Source of the DNA: Dama dama
Lineage: Eukaryota; Chordata; Mammalia; Artiodactyla; Cervidae
Reading direction: 5' to 3'
Length of the DNA: 64,000 nucleotides
Assembly (NCBI RefSeq): GCF_033118175.1
Contig: NW_026870963.1
Location: 1,116,001 to 1,180,000, forward strand
A program made the position numbers and the translations under genes. The first letter of the stretch is position 1. Every line of letters starts with the position of its first letter. Below, piece after piece: positions 1 to 10,740 of the stretch. The notes beneath the pieces are model-generated. The model had not been told where the DNA came from. It made no database searches and was given only the letters and a program-made list of their open reading frames with translations.

Positions 1-1033
1 ATCTTTGACAAAGGAGGCAAGGATATACAATGGAAAAAAGACAACCTCTTTAACAAGTGGTGCTGGGAAAACTGGTCAACCACTTGTAAAAGAATGAAAC
101 TAGAACACTTTCTAACACCATACACAAAAATAAACTCAAAATGGATTAAAGATCTAAATGTAAGACCAGAAACTATAAAACTCCTAGAGGAGAACATAGG
201 CAAAACACTCTCCGACATAAATCAAAGCAAGATCCTCTATGACCCACCTCCCAGAATATTGGAAATATAAGCAAAACTAAACAAATGGGACCTAATGAAA
301 CTTAAAATCTTTTGCACTACAAAGGAAACTATAAGTAAGGTGAAAAGACAGCCCTCAGATTGGGAGAAAATAATAGCAAATGAAGAAACAGACAAAGGAT
401 TAATCTCAAAAATATACAAGCAACTCCTGCAGCTCAATTCCAGAAAAATAAATGACCCAATCAAAAAATGGGCCAAAGAACTAAACAGACATTTCTCCAA
501 AGAAGACATACAGATGGCTAACAAACACATGAAAAGATGCTCAACATCACTCATTATTAGAGAAATACAAATCAAAACCACAATGAGGTACCATTACACG
601 CCAGTCAGGATGGCTGCTATCCAAAAGTCTACAAGCAATAAATGCTGGAGAGGGTGTGGAGAAAAGGGAACCCTCTTACACTGTTGGTGTACAGCCGCTA
701 TGGAAAACAGTGTGGAGATTTCTTAAAAAACTGGAAATAGAACTGCCATATGACCCAGCAATCCCACTTCTGGGCATACACACTGAGGAAACCAGAACTG
801 AAAGAGACACGTGCACCCCAATGTTCATCGCAGCACTGTTTATAATAGCCAGGACATGGAAGCAACCTAGATGCCCGTCAGCAGATGAATGGATAAGAAA
901 GCTGTGGTACATATACACCATGGAATATTACTCAGCCATTAAAAAGAATTCATTTGAATCAGTCCTAATGAGATGGATGAAGCTGGAGCCCATTATACAG
1001 AGTGAAGTAAGCCAGAAAGATAAAGAACATTAG
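1..1033 (+). pseudogene. L1 ORF2 C-terminal remnant, broken
   Basis: Encodes the end of the L1 ORF2 protein, the endonuclease/reverse transcriptase that copies L1 RNA into DNA at the target site. Only the region after the reverse transcriptase domain is present. Reading starts in frame 1 with IFDKGGKDIQWKK. It meets a stop (TAA) at 268-270 where the other copies read AAA, continues in the same frame to 689, then shifts frame through a 14-nt deletion (TTGGTG joined to TACAGCC). The new frame gives PLWKTVWRFLKKLEIELPYD, then the C-terminal stretch with TWKQPRCPSADEWIRKLWYI, MEYYSAIKKNSFE and SEVSQKDKEH, ending at TAG 1031-1033. The endonuclease and YADD catalytic parts are absent, so it cannot be functional. 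Confidence 0.93.
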
Positions 1034-1427
1034 AGCATGCTGACACATGTATATGGAATTTAGATAGGTGATAACGATAACCCTATATGCAGAACAGAAA
1101 AAGAGACACAGAAATACAGAACAGACTTTTGAACTTTGTGGGAGAATGCGAGGTTGGGATATTTCAAAAGATATTTCAAAAAGAACAGCATGTATGCTAT
1201 CTATGGTGAAACAGATCACCAGCCCAGGTAGGATGCACGAGACAAGTGCTCCGGCTTGGTGCACTGGGAAGACCGAGAGGAATCGGGTGGAGAGGGAGGT
1301 GGGAGGGGGGATTGGGATTGGGAATACATGTAAATCCATGGCTGATTCATATCAATGTATGACAAAACCGACTAGGAAAAAAAAAATAAAAATAATAAAA
1401 AAAAATTTTAAAAAAATAACAATAAAA
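1034..1427 (+). other. L1 3' UTR and A-rich tail (copy 1)
   Basis: This follows the ORF2 stop. It includes a G-rich stretch near 1290-1312 and the terminal segment CATGTAAATCCATGGCTGAT near 1327. The tail (about 1375-1427) is not pure A: it carries TAAAAATAAT, a short TTTT block and AATAACAAT, in the same order as in the other three copies. That supports descent from a single insertion. Confidence 0.9.
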
Positions 1428-1440
1428 AAAAATAAGAGGA
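1428..1440 (+). repeat. 3' target-site duplication of L1 copy 1
   Basis: AAAAATAAGAGGA directly follows the A-rich tail and is itself satellite sequence (end of an a-type subunit and start of a b-type subunit). The same 13 bases flank L1 copies 3 and 4 on both sides. The matching 5' copy for this element would lie outside the window. Confidence 0.75.
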
Positions 1441-1742
1441 GCATGAAATGGTGTTCAAAAACATGAAGAGCCTGAAAAGGTGTGGAAATTATGAAGAGCT
1501 TCAAAAGGTGTCAAATATATGAAGAGCATGAAAAGGTCTGAAAAATAGGAGGAGCATGAAATGGTGTTCAAAAACATGAAGACCTGAAAAGGTGTGAAAA
1601 ATATGAAGAGCTTCAAAAGGTGCGAAAAATATGAGGAGCATGAAACGGTCTGAGAAAGTGGAGGAGCATGAAGCGGTGTTGAAAAACATGAAGAGCCTGA
1701 AAAGTTGTGAAAAATATGAAAAGCTTCAAAAGGTGTCAAAAT

Positions 1743-1827
1743 ATGAGAAGCATGAAACGGTCTGAAAAATAAGAGGAGCATGAAACGGTCTGAAAAATAG
1801 GAGGAGCATGAAGCAGTGTTGAAAAAC
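1743..1827 (+). repeat. Subunit expansion: three a/b-type 28-mers in a row
   Basis: Three consecutive GAGGAGCATGAAA/GCGG-type subunits (the first reads GAGAAGC) occur where the normal unit has two, stretching the local period from 113 to about 141 bp. This shows that gain and loss happens at the level of the 28-bp subunit. Confidence 0.8.
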
Positions 1828-3799
1828 ATGAAGAGTCTGAAAAGGTGTGAAAAATATGAAGAGCTTCAAAGGTGTCAAAAATATGAGGAGCATGAAACGG
1901 TCTGAAAAATAGGAGGAGCATGAAGCGGTGTTGAAAAACATGAAGAGCCTGAAAAGGTGTGTAAAATATGAAGAGCTTCAAAATATGTGAAAAATATGAA
2001 GAGCTTCAAAAGTTGTCAAAAATGAGATGAGCATGAAACGGTCTGAAAAATAGGAGGAGCAATAAGCAGTGTTGAAAAATATGAAGAGCCTGAAAAGGTG
2101 TAAAAAATATGAAGAGCTTCTAAAGGTGTCAAAAATATGAAAAGCTTCAAAAGGTGTCAAAAATGAGATGAGCATGAAACGGTCTGAAAAATAGGAGGAC
2201 CATGAAGCTGTGTTCAAAAATATGAAGAGCCTGAAAAGGTGTGAAAAATATGAAGAGCTTCAAAAGGTGTGAAAAATATGAGGAGCATGAACGGTCTGAA
2301 AAATAGAAGCAGCATGAAACGGTATTGAAAAACATGAAGAGCCTGAAAAGGTGTGAAAAATATGAAGAGCTTCAAAAGGTGTGAAAAATATGAGGAGCAT
2401 GAAACGGTCTGAGAAATAGGAGGAGCTTGAAGCGCTGTTCAAAAACATGACGAGCCTGAAAAGGTGTTAAAAATATGAAGAGCTTCTAAAGGTGTCAAAA
2501 ATATGAGGAGCATGAAACGGTCTGAAAAACAGGAATAGCATGAAGTGGTGTTGAATAAAATCAAGAGCCTGAAAAGGTGTGAAAAATATGAAGAGCTTCA
2601 AAAGGGGTGAAATACATGAGGAGCATGAAACGGGCTGAAAAATAGGAGAAGCATGAAGTGGTGTGGAAAAACATGAAGAGCCTGAAAAGGTGTGAAAAAT
2701 ATGAAGAGCTTCAAAAGGTGTGAAAAATATGAGGAGCATGAAACGGCCTGAAAAATAGAAGCTGCATGAAACGGTGTGGAAAAACATGAAGAGCCTGAAA
2801 AGGTGTGAAAAATATGAAGAGCTTAAAATGGTGTCAAATATATGAGGAGCATGTAACGTTCTGAAAAACAGGAGGAGCATGAAACGGTGATCAAAAACAT
2901 GAGGAGCCTGAAAAGGTGTGATAAATATGAAGAGCTTCAAATGGTGTCAAAAATATGAGAAGCATGAAACGGTCTGAAAGATAGGAGGAGCATGAAACGG
3001 TGATCAGAATCATGAAGAGCCTGAAAAGTTGTGAAAAATATGAAGAGCTTCAAAAGGTGTGAAATTCATGAGGAGCATGAAACGGTCTGAAAAATACGAG
3101 AAGCATGAAGTGGTGTGGAAAAACATGAAGAGCCTGAAAAGGTGTGAAAATTATGAAGAGCTTCAAAAGGTGTGAAATATATGACGAGCATGAAACTCTC
3201 TGAAAAATAGGAGGAGCATGAAGTTGTGTTCAAAAACATGAAGAGCCTGAAAAGGTGTGAAAAATATGAAGAGCTTCAAAAGGTGTGAAATTCATGAGGA
3301 GCATGAAACGGTCTGAAAAATAGGAGAAGCATGAAGTGGTGTGGAAAAACATGAAGAGCCTGAAAAGGTGTGAAAACTATGAAGAGCTTCAAAAGGTGTG
3401 AAATACATGACGAGCATGAAACTCTCTGAAAAATAGGAGGAGCATGAAAAGGTCTTCAAAATCATGAAGAGCCTGAAAAGGTGTGAAAAATATGAAGAGC
3501 TTCAAAAGATGTCAAAAATATGAGGAGCATGAAACAGTCTTAAAAATAGGAGGAGCATGAAGCGGTGTTCAAAAACATGAAGAGCCTGAAAAGGTGTGAA
3601 AAATATGAAGAGCTTCAAAAGGTGTCAAAAATATGAGGAGCATGAAACGGTCTGAAAAATATGAGGAGCATGAAGCCGTTTGGAAAACATGAAGAGCCAG
3701 AAAAGGTGTGAAATATATGAAGAGCTTCAAAACTTGTCAAATATGAATAGCATGAAACGGTCTGAAAATTAGGAGGAGCATGAAGCGGTGTTGAAAAAC

Positions 3800-4085
3800 A
3801 TGAAGTGCCTGAAAAGGTGTGAAATATATGAAGAGCCTCAAAACGTGTAAAAAATATGAGGAGCATGAAACTGTCTGAAAAATAGGAGGAGCATGAAGCG
3901 ATGTTGAAATACATGAAGAGACTGAAAACGTGTGAATAATATGAAGGCTTCAAAAGGTTTGAAAAATATGAAGAGATTCAAAAGGTGTGAAAAATATGAA
4001 GAGCTTCAGAAGGTGTCAAAAATGAGATGAGCATGAAACGGTTTGAAAAATAGGAGGAGCATGAAACGGTCTGAAAAATAGGAGG
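3800..4085 (+). repeat. Variant block shared with ~7300-7590 and ~30950-31240
   Basis: A run of variant units recurs three times: CCTCAAAACGTGT, then AGACTGAAAACGTGTGAATA, then CTTCAGAAGGTGTC with GAGATGAGCATGAAACGG. ACTGAAAACG falls at 3921, 7423 and 31069. The shared order of private variants marks copies of one ancestral block inside the satellite. Block edges are approximate. Confidence 0.75.
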
Positions 4086-4734
4086 AGCATGAAGCGGTGT
4101 TGAAAAACATGAAGAGCCTTAAAAGGTGTGAAAAATATGAAGAGCTTCAAAAGGTGTCAAAAATATGAGGAGCATGAGACGGTCTGAAAAATTGGAGGAG
4201 CATGACGGGGTTCAAAAACATGAAGAGCCTGAAAAGGTGTGAAAAATATGAAGAGTTTCAAAAGATGTGAAAAATATGAAGAGCTTCAAAAGCTCTCAAA
4301 AATTAAATGAGCATGAAACGGTCTGAAAAATAGGAGGAGCATGAAACGGTGTTCAAAAACATGAAGAGCCTGAAAAGGTGTGAAAAATATGAGAGCTTCA
4401 AAAGGTTTCAAAAAAATGAGGAGAATGAAACGGTCTGAAAAATAGGAGGATCATGAAGCGGTGTTTAAAAACATGAAGAGCCTGAAAAGGTGTGAAAAAT
4501 ATGAAGAGCTTCAAAAGGTGTGAAATACATGAGAAGCATGAAACGGTCTGAAAAACAGAATGAGAATGAAGCTGTGTTGAAAAACATGAAGAGCCGGAAA
4601 AGGTGTAAAAATATGAAGAGCTTCAAAAGGTTTCAAAAAAATGAGGAGAATGAAACGGTCTGAAAAATAGGAGGATCATGAAGCGGTGTTTAAAAACATG
4701 AAGAGCCTGAAAAGGTGTGAAAAATATGAAGAGC

Positions 4735-5807
4735 TTCAAAAGGTGTCAAAATTATGAGGAACATGAAACGGTCGGAAAAATAGGAGGAGCATGAAACGGA
4801 GTTCAAAAACATGAAGAGCCTGAAAAGGTGTGAAAAATATGAAGAGCTTCAATAGGTGGCAAATTTAGGAGGAGCATTAAACGTTCTGAAAATTAGGAGG
4901 AGCATGAAGCGGTGTTGAAAAACATGATGAGCGTGAAAAGGTGTGAAAAATATGAAGAGATTCAAAACTTGTCAAAAATATAAGGAGCATGAAACGGTCT
5001 GAAAATTGGAGGAGCATGAAGCGGTGTTGAAAAACATGAAGAGCCTGAAAAGTTGTGAAATACATGAAGAGCTTCAAAAGCTGTCAAAAATATGAGGAGC
5101 ATGAAACGGTCTGAAAAATAGGAGGAGCATGAAGCGGTTGTGAAAAAAATAAAACGCCTGAAAAAGTGTGAAATATATGAAGAGCTTCAAAAGGTGTGAA
5201 AAATACGAGGAGCTTCAACATGTGTGAAAAATATGAGGAGCATGAAACGGTCTGAAAAAAAAAAGGAGCATGAAGCGCTGTTCAAAAAAATAAAGAGCCT
5301 GAAAAGGTGTGAAAGATATAAAGTGCTTCAAAAGGTGTCAAAAATATTAGGAGCATGAAACGGTCTGAAAAATAGGAGGAACATAAAAGGGTGTTCAAAA
5401 ACATGAAGGGCCTGAAAAGGTGTGAAATATATGAAGAGCCTCAAAACGTGTCAAAATATGAGGAGCATGAAAAGGTCTGAAAAACAGGAGGAGCATGAAA
5501 CTGTGTTGAAAAACATGAAGAGACTGAACAGGTGTGAAAAATATGAAGAGCTTCAAAAGGTGTGAAATACATGAGGAGCATGAAACTGTCTGAAAAATAG
5601 GAGGAGCATGAAGCGTTATTGAAAAACATGAAGAACCTGAAAAAGTGTGAAATATATGAAGAGCTTCAAAAGGTGTCAAAAAGATGAGGAGGATGAAACG
5701 GTCTGAAAAATAGGAGGAGCATGAAGCGGTGTTCAAAAACATGAAGAGCCTGAAAAGGTGTAAAAAAATGAAGAGCTTCAAAAGGTGTCAAAAATATGAG
5801 GAGCATG
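4735..5807 (+). repeat. ~1.07-kb block duplicated at ~7985-9057
   Basis: Rare variants keep a constant spacing of about 3,250 bp over this stretch. Examples are AATAGGTGGC at 4851 and 8101, GTCGGAAAAATAGGAGG, GAAGCGCTGTTCAAAAAAAT and AAACTGTGTTGAAAAACATG. Spacing drops to 3,248-3,249 after small indels near the end. Part of the same block (the GATGAGCGT variant) also appears near 7850-7975 and 9770-9860. Confidence 0.8.
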
Positions 5808-7038
5808 AGACGGTCTGCAAAATAGGAGGAGCATGAACCGGTGTTGAAAAACCTGAAGAGCCTTAAAAGGTGTGAAAAATATGAAGAGCTTCAAAAGGTG
5901 TCAAAAATATGAGGAGCATGAGACGGTCTGAAAAATAGGAGGAGCATGACGGGGTTCAAAAACATGTAGAGCCTGAAAAGGTGTGAAAAATATGAAGAGT
6001 TTCAAAAGATGTGAAAAATATGAAGAGCTTCAAAAGCTCTCAAAAATTAAATGAGCATGAAACGGTCTGAATAATAGGAGGAGCATGAAACGGTGTTCAA
6101 AAACATGAAGAGCCTGAAAAGGTGTGAAAAATATGAGAGCTTCAAAAGGTGTGAAATACATGAGAAGCATGAAACGGTCTGAAAAATAGGAGGAGCATGA
6201 AGCGGTGTTGAAAAACATGAAGAGCCTGAAAACGTGTAAAAATATGAAGATCTTCAAAACGTGTGAAAATATGAAGAGCTTCAGAAGGTGTGAAATACAT
6301 GAAGAGCATGAAACGGTCTGAAAAATAGGAGGTGCATGAAACAGTGTTGAAAAACATGAAGAGACTGAACACGTGTGAAAAATATGAAGAGCTTCAAAAG
6401 GTGTGAAATACATGAGAAGCATGAAACGGTCTGAAAAATAGGAGGAGCATGAAGCGGTGTTCAAAAACATGAAGAGCCTGAAAAGGTGTAAAAAAATGAA
6501 GAGCTTCAAAAGGTGTCAAAAATATGAGGAGCATGAGACGGTCTGCAAAATAGGAGGAGCATGAACCGGTGTTGAAAAACATGAAGAGCCTTAAAAGGTG
6601 TGAAAAATATGAAGAGCTTCAAAAGGTGTCAAAAATATGAGGAGCATGAGACGGTCTGAAAAATAGGAGGAGCATGACGGGGTTCAAAAACATGTAGAGC
6701 CTGAAAAGGTGTGAAAAATATGAAGAGTTTCAAAAGATGTGAAAAATATGAAGAGCTTCAAAAGCTCTCAAAAATTAAATGAGCATGAAACGGTCTGAAT
6801 AATAGGAGGAGCATGAAACGGTGTTCAAAAACATGAAGAGCCTGAAAAGGTGTGAAAAATATGAGAGCTTCAAAAGGTGAGAAATACATGAGAAGCATGA
6901 AACGGTCTGAAAAATAGGAGGAGCATGAAGCGGTGTTGAAAAACATGAAGAGCCTGAAAACGTGTAAAAATATGAAGATCTTTAAAACGTGTGAAAATAT
7001 GAAGAGCTTCAGAAGGTGTGAAATACATGAGGAGCATG
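5695..7038 (+). repeat. 728-bp tandem duplication inside array A
   Basis: Copy one starts near 5695 and copy two near 6423. Matching rare variants stay 728 bp apart: GACGGTCTGCAAAATAGG, CATGACGGGGTTCAAAAACA with ATGTAGAG (5945 and 6673), GTCTGAATAATAGG (6065 and 6793 region) and GAAGATCTT. Similarity ends near 6310 and 7038, where copy two has lost a few bases in GGAGCATGTCTG. Confidence 0.8.
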
Positions 7039-10000
7039 TCTGAAAAATAGGAGGAGCATGAAGCGGTGTTCAAAAACATGAAGAGCCTGAAAAGGTGTGA
7101 AATACATGAAGAGATTCAAAAGGTGTCAAAAATATGAGGAGCATGAAACGGTCTGAAAAATATGAGAATCATGAAGCGGTTGTGAAAAACATGAAAAGCC
7201 TGAAAAGGTGTGAAAAATGAAGAGCTTCAAAAGTTGTCAAATATATGCGGAGCATGAAACGGTCTGAAAAATAGGAGGAGCTTGAAACCGTGTTCTAAAA
7301 CATGAAGAGCCTGAAAAGGTGTGAAATATATGAAGAGCCTCAAAACGTGTCAAAAATATGAGGAGCAGGAAACTGTCTGAAAAATAGGAGGAGCATGAAC
7401 CGATGTTGAAAAACATGAAGAGACTGAAAACGTGTGAATAATATGAAGAGCTTCAAAAGGTTTGAAAAATATGAAGGGATTCAAAAGGTGTGAAAAATAT
7501 GAAGAGCTTCAGAAGGTGTCAAAAATGAGATGAGCATGAAACGGTTTGAAAAATAGGAGGAGCATGAAACGATCTGAAAAATAGGAGGAGAATGAATCGG
7601 TGTTGAAAACATAAAGAGCATGAAAAGGCGTGAAAAATATGAAGAGCTTCAAAAGGTGTCAAAAATATGAGGCACATGAAACGGTCTGAAAAATAGGAGG
7701 AGCATGAAGCGGTCTTGAAAAACATGAAGAGCCTTAAAAGGTGTGAAAAATATGAAGAGCTTCAAAAGGTGTCAAAAATATGAGGAGCATGAGACGGTCT
7801 GAAAAGTAGGAGGAGCATGACGGGGTTCAAAAACATGAAGAGCCTGAAAAGGTGTGAAAAATATGAAGAGCTTCAATAGGTGGCAAAATTAGGAGGAGCA
7901 TTAAACGTTCTGAAAATTAGGAGGAGCATGAAGCGGTGTTGAAAAACATGATGAGCGTTAAAAGGTGTGAAAAATAAGAAGAGCTTCAAAAGGTGGCAAA
8001 ATTATGAGGAACATGAAACGGTCGGAAAAATAGGAGGAGCATGAAACGGTGTTCAAAAACATGAAGAGCCTGAAAAGGTGTGAAAAATATGAAGAGCTTC
8101 AATAGGTGGCAAAATTAGGAGGAGCATTAAACGTTCTGAAAATTAGGAGGAGCATGAAGCGGTGTTGAAAAACATGATGAGCGTTAAAAGGTGTGAAAAA
8201 TATGAAGAGATTCAAAAGTTGTCAAAAATATAAGGAGCATGAAACAGTCTGAAAATTGGAGGAGCATGAAGCGGTGTTGAAAAACATGAAGAGCCTGAAA
8301 AGTTGTGAAATACATGAAGAGCTTCAAAAGCTGTCAGAAATATGAGGAGCATGAAACGGTCTGAAAAATAGGAGGAGCATGAAGCGGTTGTGAAAAACAT
8401 GAAACGCCTGAAAAAGTGTGAAATATATGAAGAGCTTCAAAAGGTGTGAAAAATACGAGGAGCTTCAACATGTGTGAAAAATATGAGGAGCATGAAACGG
8501 TCTGAAAAATAAAAGGAGCATGAAGCGCTGTTCAAAAAAATGAAGAGCCTGAAAAGGTGTGAAAGATATGAAGGGCTTCAAAAGGTGTCAAAAATATTAG
8601 GAGCATGAAACGGTCTGAAAAATAGGAGGAACATAAAATGGTGTTCAAAAACATGAAGGGCCTGAAAAGATGTGAAATATATGAAGAGCCTCAAAACGTG
8701 TCAAAATATGAGGAGCATGAAAAGGTCTGAAAAATAGGAGGAGCATGAAACTGTGTTGAAAAACATGAAGAGACTGAACTGGTGTGAAAAAATGAAGAGC
8801 TTCAAAAGGTGTGAAATACATGAGGAGCATGAAACTGTCTGAAAAATAGGAGGAGCATGAAGCGTTGTTGAAAAACATGAAGAACCTGAAAAAGTGTGAA
8901 ATATATGAAGAGCTTCAAAAGGTGTCAAAAAGATGAGGAGGATGAAACGGTCTGAAAAATAGGAGGAGCATGAAGCGGTGTTGAAAAACATGAAGAGCCT
9001 GAAAAGGTGTAAAAAAATGAAGAGCTTCAAAAGGTGTCAAAAATATGAGGAGCATGAGACGGTCTGAAAATAGGAGGAGCATGACGGGGTTCAAAAACAT
9101 GTAGAGCCTGAAAAGGTGTGAAAAATATGAAGAGTTTCAAAAGATGTGAAAAATATGAAGAGCTTCAAAAGCTCTCAAAAATTAAATGAGCATGAAACGG
9201 TCTGAAAAATAGGAGGAGCATGAAGCGGTGTTCAAAAATATGAAGAGCCTGAAAAGGTGTGGAAAATATCAGAGCGTCAAAAGGTGTGAAATACATGACA
9301 AGCATGAAACGGTCTGAAAAATAGGAGGAGCATGAAGCGGTGTTGAAAAATACGAAGAGCCTGAAAAGGTGTGAAAAATATGAAGAGCTTCAAAAGGTGT
9401 CAAAACTATGAGGAACATGAAACGGTCGGAAAAATAGGAGGAGCATGAAACGGTGTTCAAAAACATGAAGAGCCTGAAAAGGTGTGAAAAATATGAAGAG
9501 CCTCAAAACGTGTCAAAAATATGAGGAGCATGAAACGGTTTGAAAAATAGGAGGAGCATGAAGCGGTGTTGAAAAACATGAAGAGCCTGAAAACGTGTAA
9601 GAATATGAAGAGCTTCAAAACGTGTGAAAAATATGAAGAGCTTCAGAAGGTGTGAAATACATGAGGAGCATGAAACAGTATGAAAAATAGGAGGAGCATG
9701 AAACCCTGTTCAAAAACATGAAGAGCCTGAAAAGGTGTGAAAAATATGAAGAGCTTCAAAAGGTGGCAAAAATAGGAGGAGGATGAAACGTTCTGAAAAT
9801 TAGGAGGAGCATGAAGCGGTGTTGAAAAACATGATGAGCGTGAAAAGGTGTGAAAAATATGAAGAGCTTCAAAAGTTGTCAAAAACATAAGGAGCATGAA
9901 ACGGTCTGAAAATTGGAGGAGCATGAAGCGGTGTTGAAAAACATGAAGAGCCTGAAAAGTTGTGAAATACATGAAGAGCTTCAAAAGGTTTCAAAAATAT

Positions 10001-10740
10001 GAGGAGCATGAAACGGTCTGAAAAATAGGAGGAGCATGAAGCGGTTGTGAAAAACATGAAATGCCTGAAAAAGTGTGAAATATATGAACAGCTTCAAAAG
10101 GTGTGAAAAATACGAGGAGCTTCAACAGGTGTGAAAATATGAGGAGCATGAAACGGTCTGAAAAATAGGAGGAGCATGAAATGGTGTTCAAAAACATGAA
10201 GAGCCTGAAAAGTTGTGAAAAATATGAAGAGCTTCAAAAGGTGTGAAAAATATGAGGAGCTTGAAACGGTGTGAAAAATATGAGGAGCATGAAGTGGTGT
10301 TCAAAAAAATGAAGAGCCTGAAAAGGTGTGAAAAATATGAAGAGCTTCAAAAGTTGTCGAAAATATGAGGAGCATGAAACGGTCTGAAAAATAGGAGGAG
10401 CATTGAAGCGTTGTTCAAAACCTTGAAGAGCCTGAAAAGGTGTGAAAAATATGAAGAGCTTCAAAAGGTGTCAAAAATATGAGGAGCATGAGACGGTCTG
10501 AAAAATAGGAGGAGCATGAAGCGGTGTGGAAAATATGAAGAGCCTGAAAAGGTGTGAAAAATATGAAGAGCTCCAAAAGATTTCAAAAATATGAGGAGCA
10601 TGAAACGGTCTGAAAAATAGGAGGAGCATGAAATGGTGTTCAAAAAGATGAAGAGCCTGAATAGGTGTGAAAAATATGAAGAGCTTCAAAAGGTGTGAAA
10701 TACATGAGGAGCATGAAACGGTCTGAAAAATAGAAGGAGC

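Larger units (their letters stand above)
1..1427 (+). mobile_element. LINE-1 (L1-BT-like) 3' portion, copy 1, colinear
   Basis: This is the 3' end of a non-LTR retrotransposon: the ORF2 C-terminal region, the 3' UTR and an A-rich tail, all reading on the plus strand. The 5' end lies outside the window. Unlike the other three copies here it has no inversion: bases around 795-810 run straight through GAGGAAACCAGAACTGAAAG, the point where the others are broken. Compared with them it has a 14-nt deletion after base 689 and a short tandem duplication of GATATTTCAAAA near 1158-1185. The 3' flank (from 1428, including the variant GTGTGGAAATTATG) matches that of copies 2 and 4, so it appears to descend from the same insertion. 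Assignment to a ruminant L1 is from family knowledge of the 3' UTR, not from a search. Confidence 0.95.

Noticed and set aside
965..1339. Minus-strand frame over the L1 3' UTR (also at 24673-24966, 45753-46019, 51000-51266)
   Set aside because: Antisense of L1 3' UTR without coding signs; present only because the UTR has few stops on that strand.
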